From positions 1-24,147 of the forward strand of contig CAZNPL010000057.1 of assembly GCA_964574815.1 (NCBI GenBank): a stretch of 24,147 nucleotides of DNA, given 5' to 3'. This DNA is from CAZNPL01 sp964574815 (GTDB lineage: Bacteria; Planctomycetota; Phycisphaerae; UBA1845). Each line of letters opens with the position of its first letter. Position 1 is the first letter of the stretch. This document shows positions 1-10,355 of the stretch, one piece after another. Under the pieces are notes generated by a model, which saw nothing but the letters and a program-made list of their open reading frames with translations, made no database searches and was not told the origin of the DNA. Made by a program: the position numbers and the translations under genes.

Positions 1-1
1 C

Positions 2-33
2 CGTGCCTCCGTGCCCTCGTGCCTTCGTGCCTC
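2..33. repeat. Short tandem octamer repeat (CGTGCCTY, four units)
   Basis: Four back-to-back 8-bp units read CGTGCCTC, CGTGCCCT, CGTGCCTT and CGTGCCTC, with GTGCC recurring exactly every 8 bases. The array lies in the non-coding region before the first gene, at the window edge, so it may continue outside. It resembles the low-complexity intergenic repeats dispersed in some bacterial genomes. No function can be assigned. Confidence 0.6.
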
Positions 34-133
34 TTCCTTCCAAACGAAGCCACCAGGACCCGACCAAAGCAGCCACCGAAACTCTCACACACCCGGCCGC
101 GTTCCCCGCCGATCCGCCGGGGTTGCCGGGCGG

Positions 134-162
134 TTGACATTCGATTACGCTCGATGGATTCA
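134..162 (+). promoter_or_regulatory. Weak promoter candidate upstream of the TPR/alpha-CTD gene
   Basis: A perfect TTGACA lies at 134-139. A 17-base spacer would put the -10 at 157-162 (GATTCA), which matches TATAAT poorly. The position, about 75-100 bases before the ATG at 236, is sensible for a promoter. Only the -35 is convincing, so this is a low-confidence call. Confidence 0.25.
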
Positions 163-235
163 GGCGCGGCTTTGCATTGGCGGCAGAACCGCGCCGCGTT
201 TCGGGTGAACCCAGGTCTGGAGAATACAGCAGACG

Positions 236-1204
236 ATGTCGACGATCAGGGAAGAGATTGGTGATCTTGTCTCGTCCGGGGCGCTGGAGGAGGCCGAAGG
301 GAAACTGAACGCCGTAACCGCCCAGGACATCTCGACGGCGGACCAGCACTTCTTTACGGGCCTCATTCGCGAGCGGCAATGCCAGTGGGCCCAAGCCGGC
401 GAGTCCTATGAGGCCGCAATATCGGCCAACCCCGACCATGTCGAGGCCGCGTTCCGTCTGGCCATACTTGCCGATCGATACGGCGACGACGAGCTGGCCA
501 TCGAACTCTACGAGCATGTCACCGCCGAACCACCCTGCCACGTGAACGCCCTGTTGAACCTGGCCGTCCTCTACGAGGACCTCGGCCGATACGACGACGC
601 CCTCGCTTGCGTCAATCGCGTACTGGACGAATACCCCAACGAGGAACGGGCCAGACTCTTCAAAAAGGACATGGCCGCCTCCAAGGGCATGTACTACGAC
701 GAAGAGGGAGAGAAATACCGCGAGAAGCGCGACGCCCTGCTCGAAACTCCGATCAGTGACTTTGAACTCAGCGTCCGCAGCCGAAACTGCCTCAAGCAGA
801 TGGACATCCACACGCTGGGCGACCTGCTTCGAACCACGCAGCAGGAATTGCTCGCCTACAAGAACTTCGGGGAAACCTCGCTTCACGAGATCGAGGCGAT
901 GCTTTCCCAGAAAGGACTGCGAATCGGACAACTCCTCGAAGAGAAAGAAGGCGAACTGCCCGAGTCCGTGAGCATGGGCGGCGTGGACCAGGCCAAGGCC
1001 GGCATCCTTAACCGCTCCGTTGCCGAACTGGAGCTTTCAGTGCGTTCGCGCAAGTGCCTCATGCGCCTCGGAATCAACACCATCGGAGAACTCACGCAGC
1101 GATCGGAGGCGGAGCTGCTGGCAATCAAGAACTTCGGCATGACCTCCCTGTCGGAAATCAAGCGGCGGCTGGCCGAACTCGGACTCTCCCTGCGCAACGA
1201 CTGA
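236..1204 (+). CDS. TPR protein with two C-terminal RNA polymerase alpha-CTD-like domains
   Basis: This 322-residue protein has TPR-like helical pairs at about residues 36-135, a charged linker, and then two copies of the helix-hairpin-helix fold of the RNA polymerase alpha subunit C-terminal domain (about 171-230 and 260-320). Both copies keep the LSVRSRxCL helix start; R181 and R270 align with E. coli alpha Arg265, which contacts DNA and activators. They also keep the FGxTSLxEI helix (G212/S215 and G301/S304, matching Gly296/Ser299). The alpha N-terminal assembly domain is absent, so this is not RpoA. I infer a DNA- or RNA-polymerase-binding regulator with a protein-interaction TPR region; similar fusions are, to my knowledge, seen in planctomycetes. 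ATG 236 has only a weak GGAG about 13 bases upstream. A separate gene on the same strand starts 65 bases downstream. Confidence 0.88.
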   Translation: MSTIREEIGDLVSSGALEEAEGKLNAVTAQDISTADQHFFTGLIRERQCQWAQAGESYEAAISANPDHVEAAFRLAILADRYGDDELAIELYEHVTAEPPCHVNALLNLAVLYEDLGRYDDALACVNRVLDEYPNEERARLFKKDMAASKGMYYDEEGEKYREKRDALLETPISDFELSVRSRNCLKQMDIHTLGDLLRTTQQELLAYKNFGETSLHEIEAMLSQKGLRIGQLLEEKEGELPESVSMGGVDQAKAGILNRSVAELELSVRSRKCLMRLGINTIGELTQRSEAELLAIKNFGMTSLSEIKRRLAELGLSLRND

Positions 1205-1269
1205 CGCTGCATGCAACACTGGCTGAGGGGAGGCCGTTCGCAGCCGTTCCTGAAAACCGGTTTAGTTTA

Positions 1270-2538
1270 ATGAGGCCGCCCGTTGCCATCCCGCTGTATC
1301 TTGGTGTAGTCGCCGCCATTCTCTTTTCGGCGGCGTCATGCGGACACCGCGATTTCGGACGCCGCGAAACGCGAGGCATACCCCCAGCTTTGGACGTGCG
1401 CGATGTTCGCGTTCTCCTGGTCGATCGCCAGCCGCGCTGCCGCGTGCAAATCGACCATCCGTTCACGATCCGATCGACCGCCGGCGAACTAATCCTGCAA
1501 CGCGACCACATCGACTGGACAGTTGTCGGCGCCGATCCGGTCGGCCGCGTCGTCTTCGGCGATCGCGTCCTCGGCAAAGGTCCGTTCGTACTCTCCTGCA
1601 AACAATCCGACGACAGTGTACGCCTCGCCCGCGCGACCGACCGCGGCTGGGAACTGCCGCACCGATACCCCGGAAAACTCCACCTGTCGGCCCTCGATCG
1701 CAACCGCCTCCGAGTGATCAACGAGGTCAACCTCGATACCTATGTGGCCTGCGTCCTGACTGCCGAGCTCTTCCCGCATTTCGAGCGCGAGGCCTACCGG
1801 GCCCAGGCCGTCGCGGTGCGCACCTACGCACTTTACAATATGGCCGAACGGGGCGGACAGCCCTACGACGTCAACGCCTCCCAGGCCTCGCAGGTCTACC
1901 AGGGACTGCCCACCGGTGCCGCCGCCGATCGCGCCCGCGAGGCCGCGAACTACTCCCGCGGCATCGTGGCTACGTGGACGTCGCCCGCCGGCGAACGCAT
2001 CTTCTGCACCTTCTACAGCTCCTGCTGCGGCGGCCGCACCCAGAACGTCAAACACGTCAAGCCGCGAATGCCCGCCGTGCCGCCCCTGACCGGCGGCGTA
2101 CGCTGCGACTGCCTCTCGGTGGCACGCGGCCCCAAGTACCGCTGGCCCCCCGTCCGCCTTGCCAAGTCCGAAGTCACCGCTAGGCTGTTCGCCCGCTACC
2201 CCGACATGAAACGCCTCGGGCAAATAGAGCAGTTGCGCGTCGTCCAACGCACCAAGTGGGGAAGACCCGTCACGTTCCAATTCATCGGGAACAATGGCCA
2301 GCGCGAGCAACTGCCCGCCGAGGACTTCCGCCTGGCCGTTGGCAGCACGACGCTGCGCAGCACCGACTGCGACGTCACAAACGACGGCAATGACTTGGTC
2401 TTTACCAACGGAAAGGGATTCGGCCACGGCATGGGCATGTGTCAGTGGGGCATGCAGGCCATGGCCATTCAAGGCCACCGGGCCGGCGACATCCTCAAAC
2501 ACTACTACCCGGGTGCCCGCTTGACCAGGGCGTATTAA
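1270..2538 (+). CDS. SpoIID/LytB domain protein, probable lipoprotein
   Basis: This 422-residue protein has the SpoIID/LytB domain of peptidoglycan lytic transglycosylases, which cut glycan strands lacking stem peptides. Diagnostic segments are VNLDTYVACVLTAELFP with candidate catalytic Glu166, the following helix AYRAQAVAVRTYAL, the FYSSCCGGRT loop near 248-257, and the C-terminal GHGMGMCQWGMQAMA segment at about 385-399. The N-terminus is a hydrophobic signal ending at Cys24 (SAASC), a weak lipobox, so attachment as a lipoprotein is plausible. I chose ATG 1270 because it places the signal peptide at the N-terminus. The frame is open further upstream, but that part overlaps the preceding gene in a different frame. 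No strong ribosome-binding site is seen. An envelope peptidoglycan role is more likely than sporulation, as nothing here suggests a spore former. The gene converges on its downstream neighbour with 31 bases between stops. Confidence 0.9.
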   Translation: MRPPVAIPLYLGVVAAILFSAASCGHRDFGRRETRGIPPALDVRDVRVLLVDRQPRCRVQIDHPFTIRSTAGELILQRDHIDWTVVGADPVGRVVFGDRVLGKGPFVLSCKQSDDSVRLARATDRGWELPHRYPGKLHLSALDRNRLRVINEVNLDTYVACVLTAELFPHFEREAYRAQAVAVRTYALYNMAERGGQPYDVNASQASQVYQGLPTGAAADRAREAANYSRGIVATWTSPAGERIFCTFYSSCCGGRTQNVKHVKPRMPAVPPLTGGVRCDCLSVARGPKYRWPPVRLAKSEVTARLFARYPDMKRLGQIEQLRVVQRTKWGRPVTFQFIGNNGQREQLPAEDFRLAVGSTTLRSTDCDVTNDGNDLVFTNGKGFGHGMGMCQWGMQAMAIQGHRAGDILKHYYPGARLTRAY

Positions 2539-2569
2539 GGCGAGCTGCGCGGTATCAAGGAAAATCGCT

Positions 2570-4582
2570 TCACGGCCGGCCGGGCTGCTCCGTAGTGCTG
2601 TCGAATCGTTCGGCCTGCAGACGCGCAAGGCGCCGGACGAGGACGTCCGGATCGTCCTGCTTCACATGCTCGAGAACGGGCAGGAAAGTCGCTCGCTGTT
2701 TCACGGTAAATAAATCGATCGCCAGCATGCGGACGAGCCAGTGCGAATCGCTCAGGCAGGCGGCCGCACGTTCTATCGTGGTTTGATCGAAATCGACGTT
2801 GGCCAACGCGCCCAGCGCTCGCGCCCGCACGTACCACGAACGGTCTGCCAGGGCATCCAGCAGTCTTCGCCGGCTTTCCAGCACTGCGTGATCCCGCTTC
2901 CCCTCCGCAATGATCCCCCCAAGCGCGACGACGCCCTCGACGCGCTCGCCGACACGCGAGGATCCCAGTTTCGCAAAGAGCCGCTGCATCGCCTCCGCAC
3001 TGGGATCGATGCCCGCTCGATCGACCCTAACCATCGTCGGTGGAAACGCACGCAGACGCGACGTCCAGGTGCCGTTCCTTCGAGGCTGCGGATCAAGCAC
3101 CGCGGAAAACACGAAACGACACCGATCATGCACATGCCGGCGCAGCAGTTGGCGCGCCGGCCCCAGATCGAGCGTTCGCGTGATCGACACCGACTGACCC
3201 GGCATGAGCACGCGGCGCCGGGCCAGCGAGATCGACAGGTACCCGTCCGCCTTCGCAGACACGACGCCGTCCGACTCCTCGCGACGAATCGAGATCAGCA
3301 GTTGCGGATCCACAAGCGCATCGGCGCCCAGCACGATCGGAAACCCGGCATTGTTGGTCAACGTCCACGTACAACGAACCGGCTGCCCGTAAACAACCGT
3401 CATCACCGCTGGCTCAGCCGACAACGCTACGTATTCCATCGGCGCGCGATGGAACTTGAGAATCGTGGTATCGAAGCGCTGCAACAGGTTGCGAACCTCG
3501 GACAGATCGGTCGCCGGCTGCGGCCCGGCGTCCAAACGATCGAGTCGCTCCAGAACAGCATCGTAAGCGTCGCCGCGAACGGCCTCGTCCAACTCGCCCG
3601 ATCGGCGGCGCAGCTCGCTAAGCTGTTCCGCGGCCGCGCCGTCACCGAGTTCCTGCTTCGCACGCAACACGAGCAATCGCGCATCAATGCGATCAGGCTC
3701 CGCAGCCAGCACACGTTCACAGAGCTCAACGGCCGTACCGGGCGATCCCCCCGCCAGAGCATTGCCCGCCCAATTAAGCAGGAACGCGCGCAGCACCCCT
3801 GAGCCGTCTGCCGTCGCTACAAATGCGCCGTGTGCCCAGCCGTACCAATCGGCCGCGCGATCGTGCATCGACAAGTCGGAGAGGTAAGCAGAGATCCGCC
3901 ACAGCAGTACCGGGTCGTGCGACTGCGAGACCACCTGCCCAAGAAGCCATTGAAGCTCGAGACCCGGCCCACCCTCTTCGCCGCGAAGCGCCTCGAGCAA
4001 CTCAATCGCCGGAACATACCAAGGATACGACGCCAACGCCGCCTCAGCATGCTCGGCTGCCTCCTCCGTCGCCCCGCGGCTGTACTCCAAGGCACCCAAC
4101 CGGTAATGAAGATACCGCTCGAGTTCCGCATCATCCGCGGCCGCGAGTTTCCGCCGAAACAAGGCGAGCCGTTCCTCGACCGTCTGCAGCCGCGCCGCGC
4201 TTAAGTCGATCAGCAGCCGATGTGCCTCGATGTTCGCGGGTTCCAGTTCGACGTAGACGCTCAACCGGCTCAAAGCGGCATCATGCCGGCCAAGCCGACT
4301 CGCCAAATCGAATTGCCACCAGTAAGCCTCCGCCAATCGAGGAGCCACGCGGGTCGACGCCGCCGCCCAGACAAGCGACGTGTCCGCATCAAGCCGCGAC
4401 CGCGACTGCCCCGCGCGAAGCCCGACATCATGCGCCCGATCAACGAGCCACTGACCGATCGCCAGCCGGTCCCGCTCGTCAGCCCCACCGGGCCCGGTCG
4501 TCGGCTGCCCGCCGTTCGCGACGACAACGAGCGTCAACACCAAGGTGGCAGCGCAGAATCTGAACAAATCGGCAGAGTGCAT
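2570..4582 (-). CDS. Secreted TPR and HEAT-repeat protein, function unknown
   Basis: This 670-residue protein has an N-terminal hydrophobic signal (about 6-24). A long helical region with TPR-like pairs follows (about 80-320; for example the AYWWQFDLASRLGRHDAAL stretch and the VELEPANIEAHRLL stretch). Next is a probable beta-sandwich segment (about 383-520, with TVVYGQPVRCTWTLTNNAG), and the C-terminus has two or three HEAT-like repeats (about 545-655; the RSWYVRARALGALA and SHWLVRMLAIDLF helices are typical). No catalytic motif is visible. The architecture suggests an exported scaffold or binding protein. The ATG lies next to the signal peptide, which supports the start. It is 138 bases downstream of the co-directional subtilase gene, with a heptamer repeat between them. 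Co-transcription is possible but not shown. Confidence 0.8.
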   Translation of the reverse strand: MHSADLFRFCAATLVLTLVVVANGGQPTTGPGGADERDRLAIGQWLVDRAHDVGLRAGQSRSRLDADTSLVWAAASTRVAPRLAEAYWWQFDLASRLGRHDAALSRLSVYVELEPANIEAHRLLIDLSAARLQTVEERLALFRRKLAAADDAELERYLHYRLGALEYSRGATEEAAEHAEAALASYPWYVPAIELLEALRGEEGGPGLELQWLLGQVVSQSHDPVLLWRISAYLSDLSMHDRAADWYGWAHGAFVATADGSGVLRAFLLNWAGNALAGGSPGTAVELCERVLAAEPDRIDARLLVLRAKQELGDGAAAEQLSELRRRSGELDEAVRGDAYDAVLERLDRLDAGPQPATDLSEVRNLLQRFDTTILKFHRAPMEYVALSAEPAVMTVVYGQPVRCTWTLTNNAGFPIVLGADALVDPQLLISIRREESDGVVSAKADGYLSISLARRRVLMPGQSVSITRTLDLGPARQLLRRHVHDRCRFVFSAVLDPQPRRNGTWTSRLRAFPPTMVRVDRAGIDPSAEAMQRLFAKLGSSRVGERVEGVVALGGIIAEGKRDHAVLESRRRLLDALADRSWYVRARALGALANVDFDQTTIERAAACLSDSHWLVRMLAIDLFTVKQRATFLPVLEHVKQDDPDVLVRRLARLQAERFDSTTEQPGRP

Positions 4583-4686
4583 CCTGGTGCGGCATTAAAC
4601 GACTCCTTCGACGTGAAATCAAGCCGTGGCTTCGGGGTAAGTGATCATGCCCGCGGCATCCTCGAATCAGGACAGCCGATCAACTG

Positions 4687-4721
4687 CTGTCTCCTGACTC
4701 CTGTCTCCCGACTCCTTCTCT
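4687..4721. repeat. Heptamer tandem repeat (CTGWCTC)
   Basis: Successive 7-bp units read CTGTCTC, CTGACTC, CTGTCTC and CCGACTC, then a decayed CTTCTCT that runs into the stop codon of the subtilase gene (4721-4723). It occupies the gap between two minus-strand genes. It resembles the short tandemly repeated repetitive heptamers described in cyanobacterial intergenic DNA. That resemblance is from memory and would need a genome-wide count. Confidence 0.65.
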
Positions 4722-6733
4722 CATCCCTGCGGCCGCGGCGGAAGTGAAACGAGCGCCCACGATCGCGTGGCGTTCCCGGTGCCGCTGATCAGGTGAAGAA
4801 AGGCGTTCAGGTCCGACGGGTCCACGACGCCGTCTCGATCAATGTCGGCATAGTCGAGAATCTCGCCGACCGGGTTGTGGTAGGTGCCGGCCATCATGCC
4901 GCGGAAGCGAAGCAGATCGAGCGGGACCATCTGCCCGTCCTGGTCGACGTCACCGGGAAGAAACCCGACAACCAGCCGGTCCGGCTCGTCATCGCCGGGT
5001 GCCGGACTCACGAGGCTCTCGATCCGGTTGCTCGAAAGGTCCTCGACGTCGGCCACGAGCGTTGTCCATTCGCCGACCGGAATCGGTCCGCCAAGCGTGA
5101 TCCGGATCGTCGGGCTGCCCGCGTCATCCACCGCCATGATGGCGGGGTAGTCATCCGCAGTCCCCGTCAGTGTAAATGCGTCCGCCGTCAACGATCCGCC
5201 GATGCCGCTTCCGGCATCCCGCACCGGCTCGGAAAACGTGATAACCAGTTCGCGAATCCCCTGATCCAAAGCGACGCCGTCGGAGCTCTCGCCACGCGGA
5301 TCGATGTACCCGTTGAAAGGAAACGTCGCGACCCCACCGTCATGCACGATCGTCGGGGGCTCCGTATCCAACGGCACGGCCGCAATCGTCGCCGCTGCGT
5401 CGATCCGGCCCGCCCCGAACAGGTCATCAAACCCTGCCGCGCCGAGGTCCACCGCGTTTTCATGAAGCAACGCGCGGATCTCCTCGACGCCGAGACTCGG
5501 ATTGATGCTCAGCATCAGTCCCACCAACCCCGTGACGTGCGGCGTCGCCATCGACGTGCCCGACAAATACGAGTAGCCCCGCACCGTGGTCCAGCTCGAA
5601 ATAATGTCGTCCGCCGGGGCGGCCACGTCCAGGTGCGGCCCGACCGCCGAGCCACGCGAACTATCACGCCACCATCGCGTATCGAACTGAGTCGTCCCCG
5701 CAACCGTAATCGTCTCCGGATAAACACCGGGATAGTGCGGCGGATCCAGCGGGAAGTTGCCCGCGGCCGTGACGATGGGCACGTCGTTCTCCCACGCGTA
5801 GACCACCGCCTGTTGCAGCAGGCTCAGCTCCTCCGCTCCGCCGAGTCCGGAGGCGCTGTAGTTGATGACGTCGGCGCCGTTGTCCACCGCATAGAAGAAA
5901 GCGTTGGCGGTGTGTGCCCATGTGCCGACCAGTTGCCCGTTGTCGTCCTCGTCGAAGACCTGCAACGCCAGGACCTTGCAGTTGCACATCCCGGCGATCC
6001 CCTTGCCGTTATTGATCCGCGCCGCTGCGATACCGGCCACGTGCGTCCCGTGGGGGTCGGCCAGCGTAACCGATTTCGAATCGTTCACGAAGTTCCACCC
6101 GCGGTAGTCGTCTACAAAACCGTTTCCGTCGTCATCGATCTGATTGAGCCAGTCGCTCTCACCCAAGTTGAACCAGATGCCACCGACCAGATCCTCGTGG
6201 TGGAAAAGAAGTCCCGTATCCGCAACGGCAATGACAATCCCCGGATCGCCGGTCGTAACGTCCCACGCCTCCGCCGCACCAATGGTCTGCGGACCATACT
6301 GCGTCTTATCCAGGAAGTGAGGATCATCAGGCAGAAAGGCCGGACGAATCAGGTAGTTCGGGTGCGCGTAGGCGACTCCCCGTACCCGGGCCAACCGGCG
6401 CGCCGCTGCCTCGACGTCCGCCTCTGGGTCCAGCTTCACCACCCGCACCCTCGCCAGCGGATGAGGCCGCCGCGCGGTACCGAACGCGGATCCGGGATGC
6501 CGCAGCGCACGCCAGTCGGTAACGGCAGGCAGTTCCTGTTGCAGTTGGCCCAGATCCGAGGCGCCAGGCGCTCGCCGGTAGCCCACGATCACCTCGCCCG
6601 GCACCCAGACCACCGCGTCCACCGACCTCTCAGAGCCGGTGTCCGCCGCAAGCCCCTGTTGCAGTCCGCCGCTCAAAAGCAGGAAAAACGCCGGGGCTAC
6701 GGCAAAAGCACCCCGTACGCGGAACTGATTCAT
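4721..6733 (-). CDS. Secreted S8 subtilisin-like serine protease with C-terminal dockerin-like domain
   Basis: This is a 670-residue exported endopeptidase. A signal peptide (about 1-30) and an S8 propeptide-like domain (about 40-130, ending near AYAHPNY) precede the catalytic domain (about 145-450). The catalytic set is complete: Asp172 in VADTG, His228 in PHGTHVAG, oxyanion Asn326 in AAGN and Ser394 in GTSMATPHV. An acidic, EF-hand-like insertion (DDDGNGFVDDYRGW, about 200-213) sits between Asp and His. A beta-rich Ig-like segment follows (about 460-590, with ELVITFSEPV). The C-terminus has two EF-hand-like loops (DVDQDGQ at about 595 and DIDRDGVVDPSDL at about 630), as in type I dockerins. 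I infer calcium-dependent, extracellular or surface-attached proteolysis. ATG 6733 gives an N-terminal signal peptide and has a G-rich stretch upstream. A longer antisense frame across the same region has no recognisable domain. Confidence 0.94.
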   Translation of the reverse strand: MNQFRVRGAFAVAPAFFLLLSGGLQQGLAADTGSERSVDAVVWVPGEVIVGYRRAPGASDLGQLQQELPAVTDWRALRHPGSAFGTARRPHPLARVRVVKLDPEADVEAAARRLARVRGVAYAHPNYLIRPAFLPDDPHFLDKTQYGPQTIGAAEAWDVTTGDPGIVIAVADTGLLFHHEDLVGGIWFNLGESDWLNQIDDDGNGFVDDYRGWNFVNDSKSVTLADPHGTHVAGIAAARINNGKGIAGMCNCKVLALQVFDEDDNGQLVGTWAHTANAFFYAVDNGADVINYSASGLGGAEELSLLQQAVVYAWENDVPIVTAAGNFPLDPPHYPGVYPETITVAGTTQFDTRWWRDSSRGSAVGPHLDVAAPADDIISSWTTVRGYSYLSGTSMATPHVTGLVGLMLSINPSLGVEEIRALLHENAVDLGAAGFDDLFGAGRIDAAATIAAVPLDTEPPTIVHDGGVATFPFNGYIDPRGESSDGVALDQGIRELVITFSEPVRDAGSGIGGSLTADAFTLTGTADDYPAIMAVDDAGSPTIRITLGGPIPVGEWTTLVADVEDLSSNRIESLVSPAPGDDEPDRLVVGFLPGDVDQDGQMVPLDLLRFRGMMAGTYHNPVGEILDYADIDRDGVVDPSDLNAFLHLISGTGNATRSWALVSLPPRPQG

Positions 6734-7209
6734 CTTTCGCCCCCGGTTTGGAGATCGCCCGAACGTCCGCCGACCAGCGTCACGGCGGACATCAGGTGTT
6801 CGGCTCGCCGACCCTCCACATCTTCGGAATTATATGCACGCCCGATGGCTCAGGAAAACGGCGGCAAATGGCTCGAGCCGCTTCCGCCTGCCGCAGAAGC
6901 CGCCGCCGCGCCGACGGTGAGCCGATGACCGCTTATCGGTCCCTGCCGGCCAGGCCGGCGCAGTCCGTCCAGACGGACTTGATGGCCGCTTGGGTACTTC
7001 ATCCCATAACCGCTACCAAGTGCCTTCGGTCACGCCGCGGCCAGATCTGCGGCGACTCACATTCGTGAGTCCGGGTAAGCGGTCCGTTCTAGTCAATCCC
7101 GCGACCGAGAGCACCGATGTTGATTCTGTAGTCTCTAAAGCCGTCGGAAGCGGTTTTTCGGCCGCGATCGGCGCGTGTCGCGCCGCTTCAGCGATCAAAC
7201 GGGGAAGCA
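6734..7209. other. Divergent intergenic region with several perfect hairpins
   Basis: This 476-base gap separates the protease (-) from the HDOD gene (+) and holds no convincing gene. It contains clustered inverted repeats. One is GCCGGCC-A-GGCCGGC at 6945-6959. Another is GTCCGT/ACGGAC at 6963-6978. CGCCGC/GCGGCG at 7033-7054 directly abuts ACTCAC/GTGAGT at 7055-7070. GGCGCG-TGT-CGCGCC lies at 7170-7184. None is followed by a T run, so they are not typical intrinsic terminators. They could form a structured 5' leader for the HDOD mRNA, protein-binding sites, or a small RNA. I recognise no known riboswitch. Confidence 0.5.
6829..6857 (-). promoter_or_regulatory. Candidate promoter for the subtilase gene
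   Basis: On the minus strand, a perfect TATAAT occupies 6834 down to 6829. The -35 region about 17 bases further upstream (around 6852-6857) reads TTTCCT, a poor match. It would give a 5' leader of roughly 90 bases before the ATG at 6733. A perfect -10 in such GC-rich DNA is noteworthy, but the -35 is weak. Confidence 0.35.
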
Positions 7210-8193
7210 ATGGGGGCGATCATGAGGACCGGCACGGATTCGCTCGTCGATTCGCGCTTAACCGATTATATTCTCGACTCGATCAAAATCCCGAGCCTGC
7301 CCGAGGCCGCCGCCCATCTGCTCGAGCTGTGCCGCGACGAGTTCGCAGGTTCTAACGAAATCGTCCGGGTCGTCGAACTGGATACCGCTCTGAGCGCACG
7401 CCTCCTGAAAGTGGCCAACAGCAGCTACTTCGGCCAGCAGTATCGCGTAAGCACGTTGACGCGCGCCGCCGTAGTCCTGGGTAACGAGCACCTGAAGGCC
7501 GCTGCGCTGGGCTTCTACCTCAGCTCGAGCTGGCGGCACCTGGGCCACTCCAGCTTCGATCTGCGCGAGTTCTGGCGCGACAACATCCTGCGCGGCTGCC
7601 TCGGACGTCAGTTGGCCTGGGCGATCGAGATGCATCCCACCGAGCAGGCCTTTCTGGTCGGCATGCTCGGCGACATCGGCAGCCTCGTTCTCTCGACGCA
7701 CTTCAAAGAACGTTACGCACCCATCTTCGAGCAGGCTCGCGGCGACTTCATCCGGCGACGCGAACTCGAACGGGCCGAACTCGGCACCGATCACGTCGAA
7801 GTCGCGCGGCTGCTCGCGACACGCTGGAAGTTCCCAGAGGTGCTCGTCTCGGCACTTGGCAAGCGGTGCATCGAACCACCGATGAGCCGCGTCCATGAGG
7901 CCTCCACTCTGCTCTGGCAAATGTCTTATTTCCTCGCCGCAGTGCCGTTCGCCACCGACCGCCAGACGGCCCGCCTCGCAGCGTCCTTGCGGCACCTGGC
8001 CATCAGCGCCTTCGAACTCTCCTTCGAAGCGCTCAGCAACGTCTTCACGGCCGCCATCGAGCAATTCAACATACTTCGAAACGTGTTTCTCGAACTATCG
8101 CCGGCCGACTGCGATACCGACGGGCTGATGATGGAGGCAGCCCGGCTCATGGAAGGCCTCGAAGCGAAGCCCGACCAGCAAGACACCTGCTAG
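7210..8193 (+). CDS. HDOD domain protein
   Basis: This 327-residue protein contains an HDOD domain (about 20-215), a catalytically inactive relative of HD phosphohydrolases found in bacterial signalling proteins. Typical segments are IKIPSLPEAAAHLLELC, the VVELDTALSARLLKVANSSYFG helix pair and the RAAVVLGNEHLKAAALG region. The expected HD dyad is degenerate (FLVGMLGDIGSLVL), as is usual for HDOD, so metal-dependent catalysis is unlikely. No GGDEF, EAL or receiver domain is fused; the C-terminal 100 residues are helical and unassigned. Two in-frame ATGs are possible, at 7210 and 7222. GGGGAAG at 7201-7207 is very close to the first, and GGGGG at 7212-7216 is better spaced for the second. The next gene (AACS) starts 221 bases later on the same strand, probably as an independent unit. 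Nothing clear was seen in that gap. Confidence 0.88.
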   Translation: MGAIMRTGTDSLVDSRLTDYILDSIKIPSLPEAAAHLLELCRDEFAGSNEIVRVVELDTALSARLLKVANSSYFGQQYRVSTLTRAAVVLGNEHLKAAALGFYLSSSWRHLGHSSFDLREFWRDNILRGCLGRQLAWAIEMHPTEQAFLVGMLGDIGSLVLSTHFKERYAPIFEQARGDFIRRRELERAELGTDHVEVARLLATRWKFPEVLVSALGKRCIEPPMSRVHEASTLLWQMSYFLAAVPFATDRQTARLAASLRHLAISAFELSFEALSNVFTAAIEQFNILRNVFLELSPADCDTDGLMMEAARLMEGLEAKPDQQDTC

Positions 8194-8414
8194 CGAACGG
8201 TCACGGTACGCTGTCCGTGTCGGGCGCCACTGGCGGCGTGTCTGCGCAAGTCTTTCGCGAAGGTGCCGTGGGCAAGCGGAACCGGCGGCGGAGCTTGCCC
8301 ATGCGTTTCCCCCCCGTCTGGCCGCGGCTCACCCGTTGACGCCCCTGAATCCGCCAAACAGAATGCAGCAGCGCGTGATCGGACGGCGCGCCGTACAACC
8401 GTTGAGGATAGGCC

Positions 8415-10351
<1,937 letters not shown>

Positions 10352-10355
<4 letters not shown>

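Noticed and set aside
1054..1269. Upstream extension of the SpoIID-like reading frame
   Set aside because: It overlaps the TPR/alpha-CTD gene in another frame and would bury the signal peptide, so ATG 1270 is preferred.
1489..2628. Minus-strand open frame of 379 codons
   Set aside because: It is antisense to the SpoIID/LytB gene, which has clear family motifs. The shadow has only low-complexity Gly/Ala/Val composition.
4793..6928. Long plus-strand open frame of 711 codons
   Set aside because: It is antisense to the subtilase, which has a signal peptide, a complete catalytic set and a dockerin-like tail. The plus-strand translation is Arg-rich with no recognisable domain, as expected from high GC on the opposite strand.
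8194..8414. 221-base gap between the HDOD and AACS genes
   Set aside because: Searched for promoters, hairpins with T runs and small genes; only weak 5-bp inverted repeats were seen, so nothing is claimed apart from the AACS ribosome-binding site.
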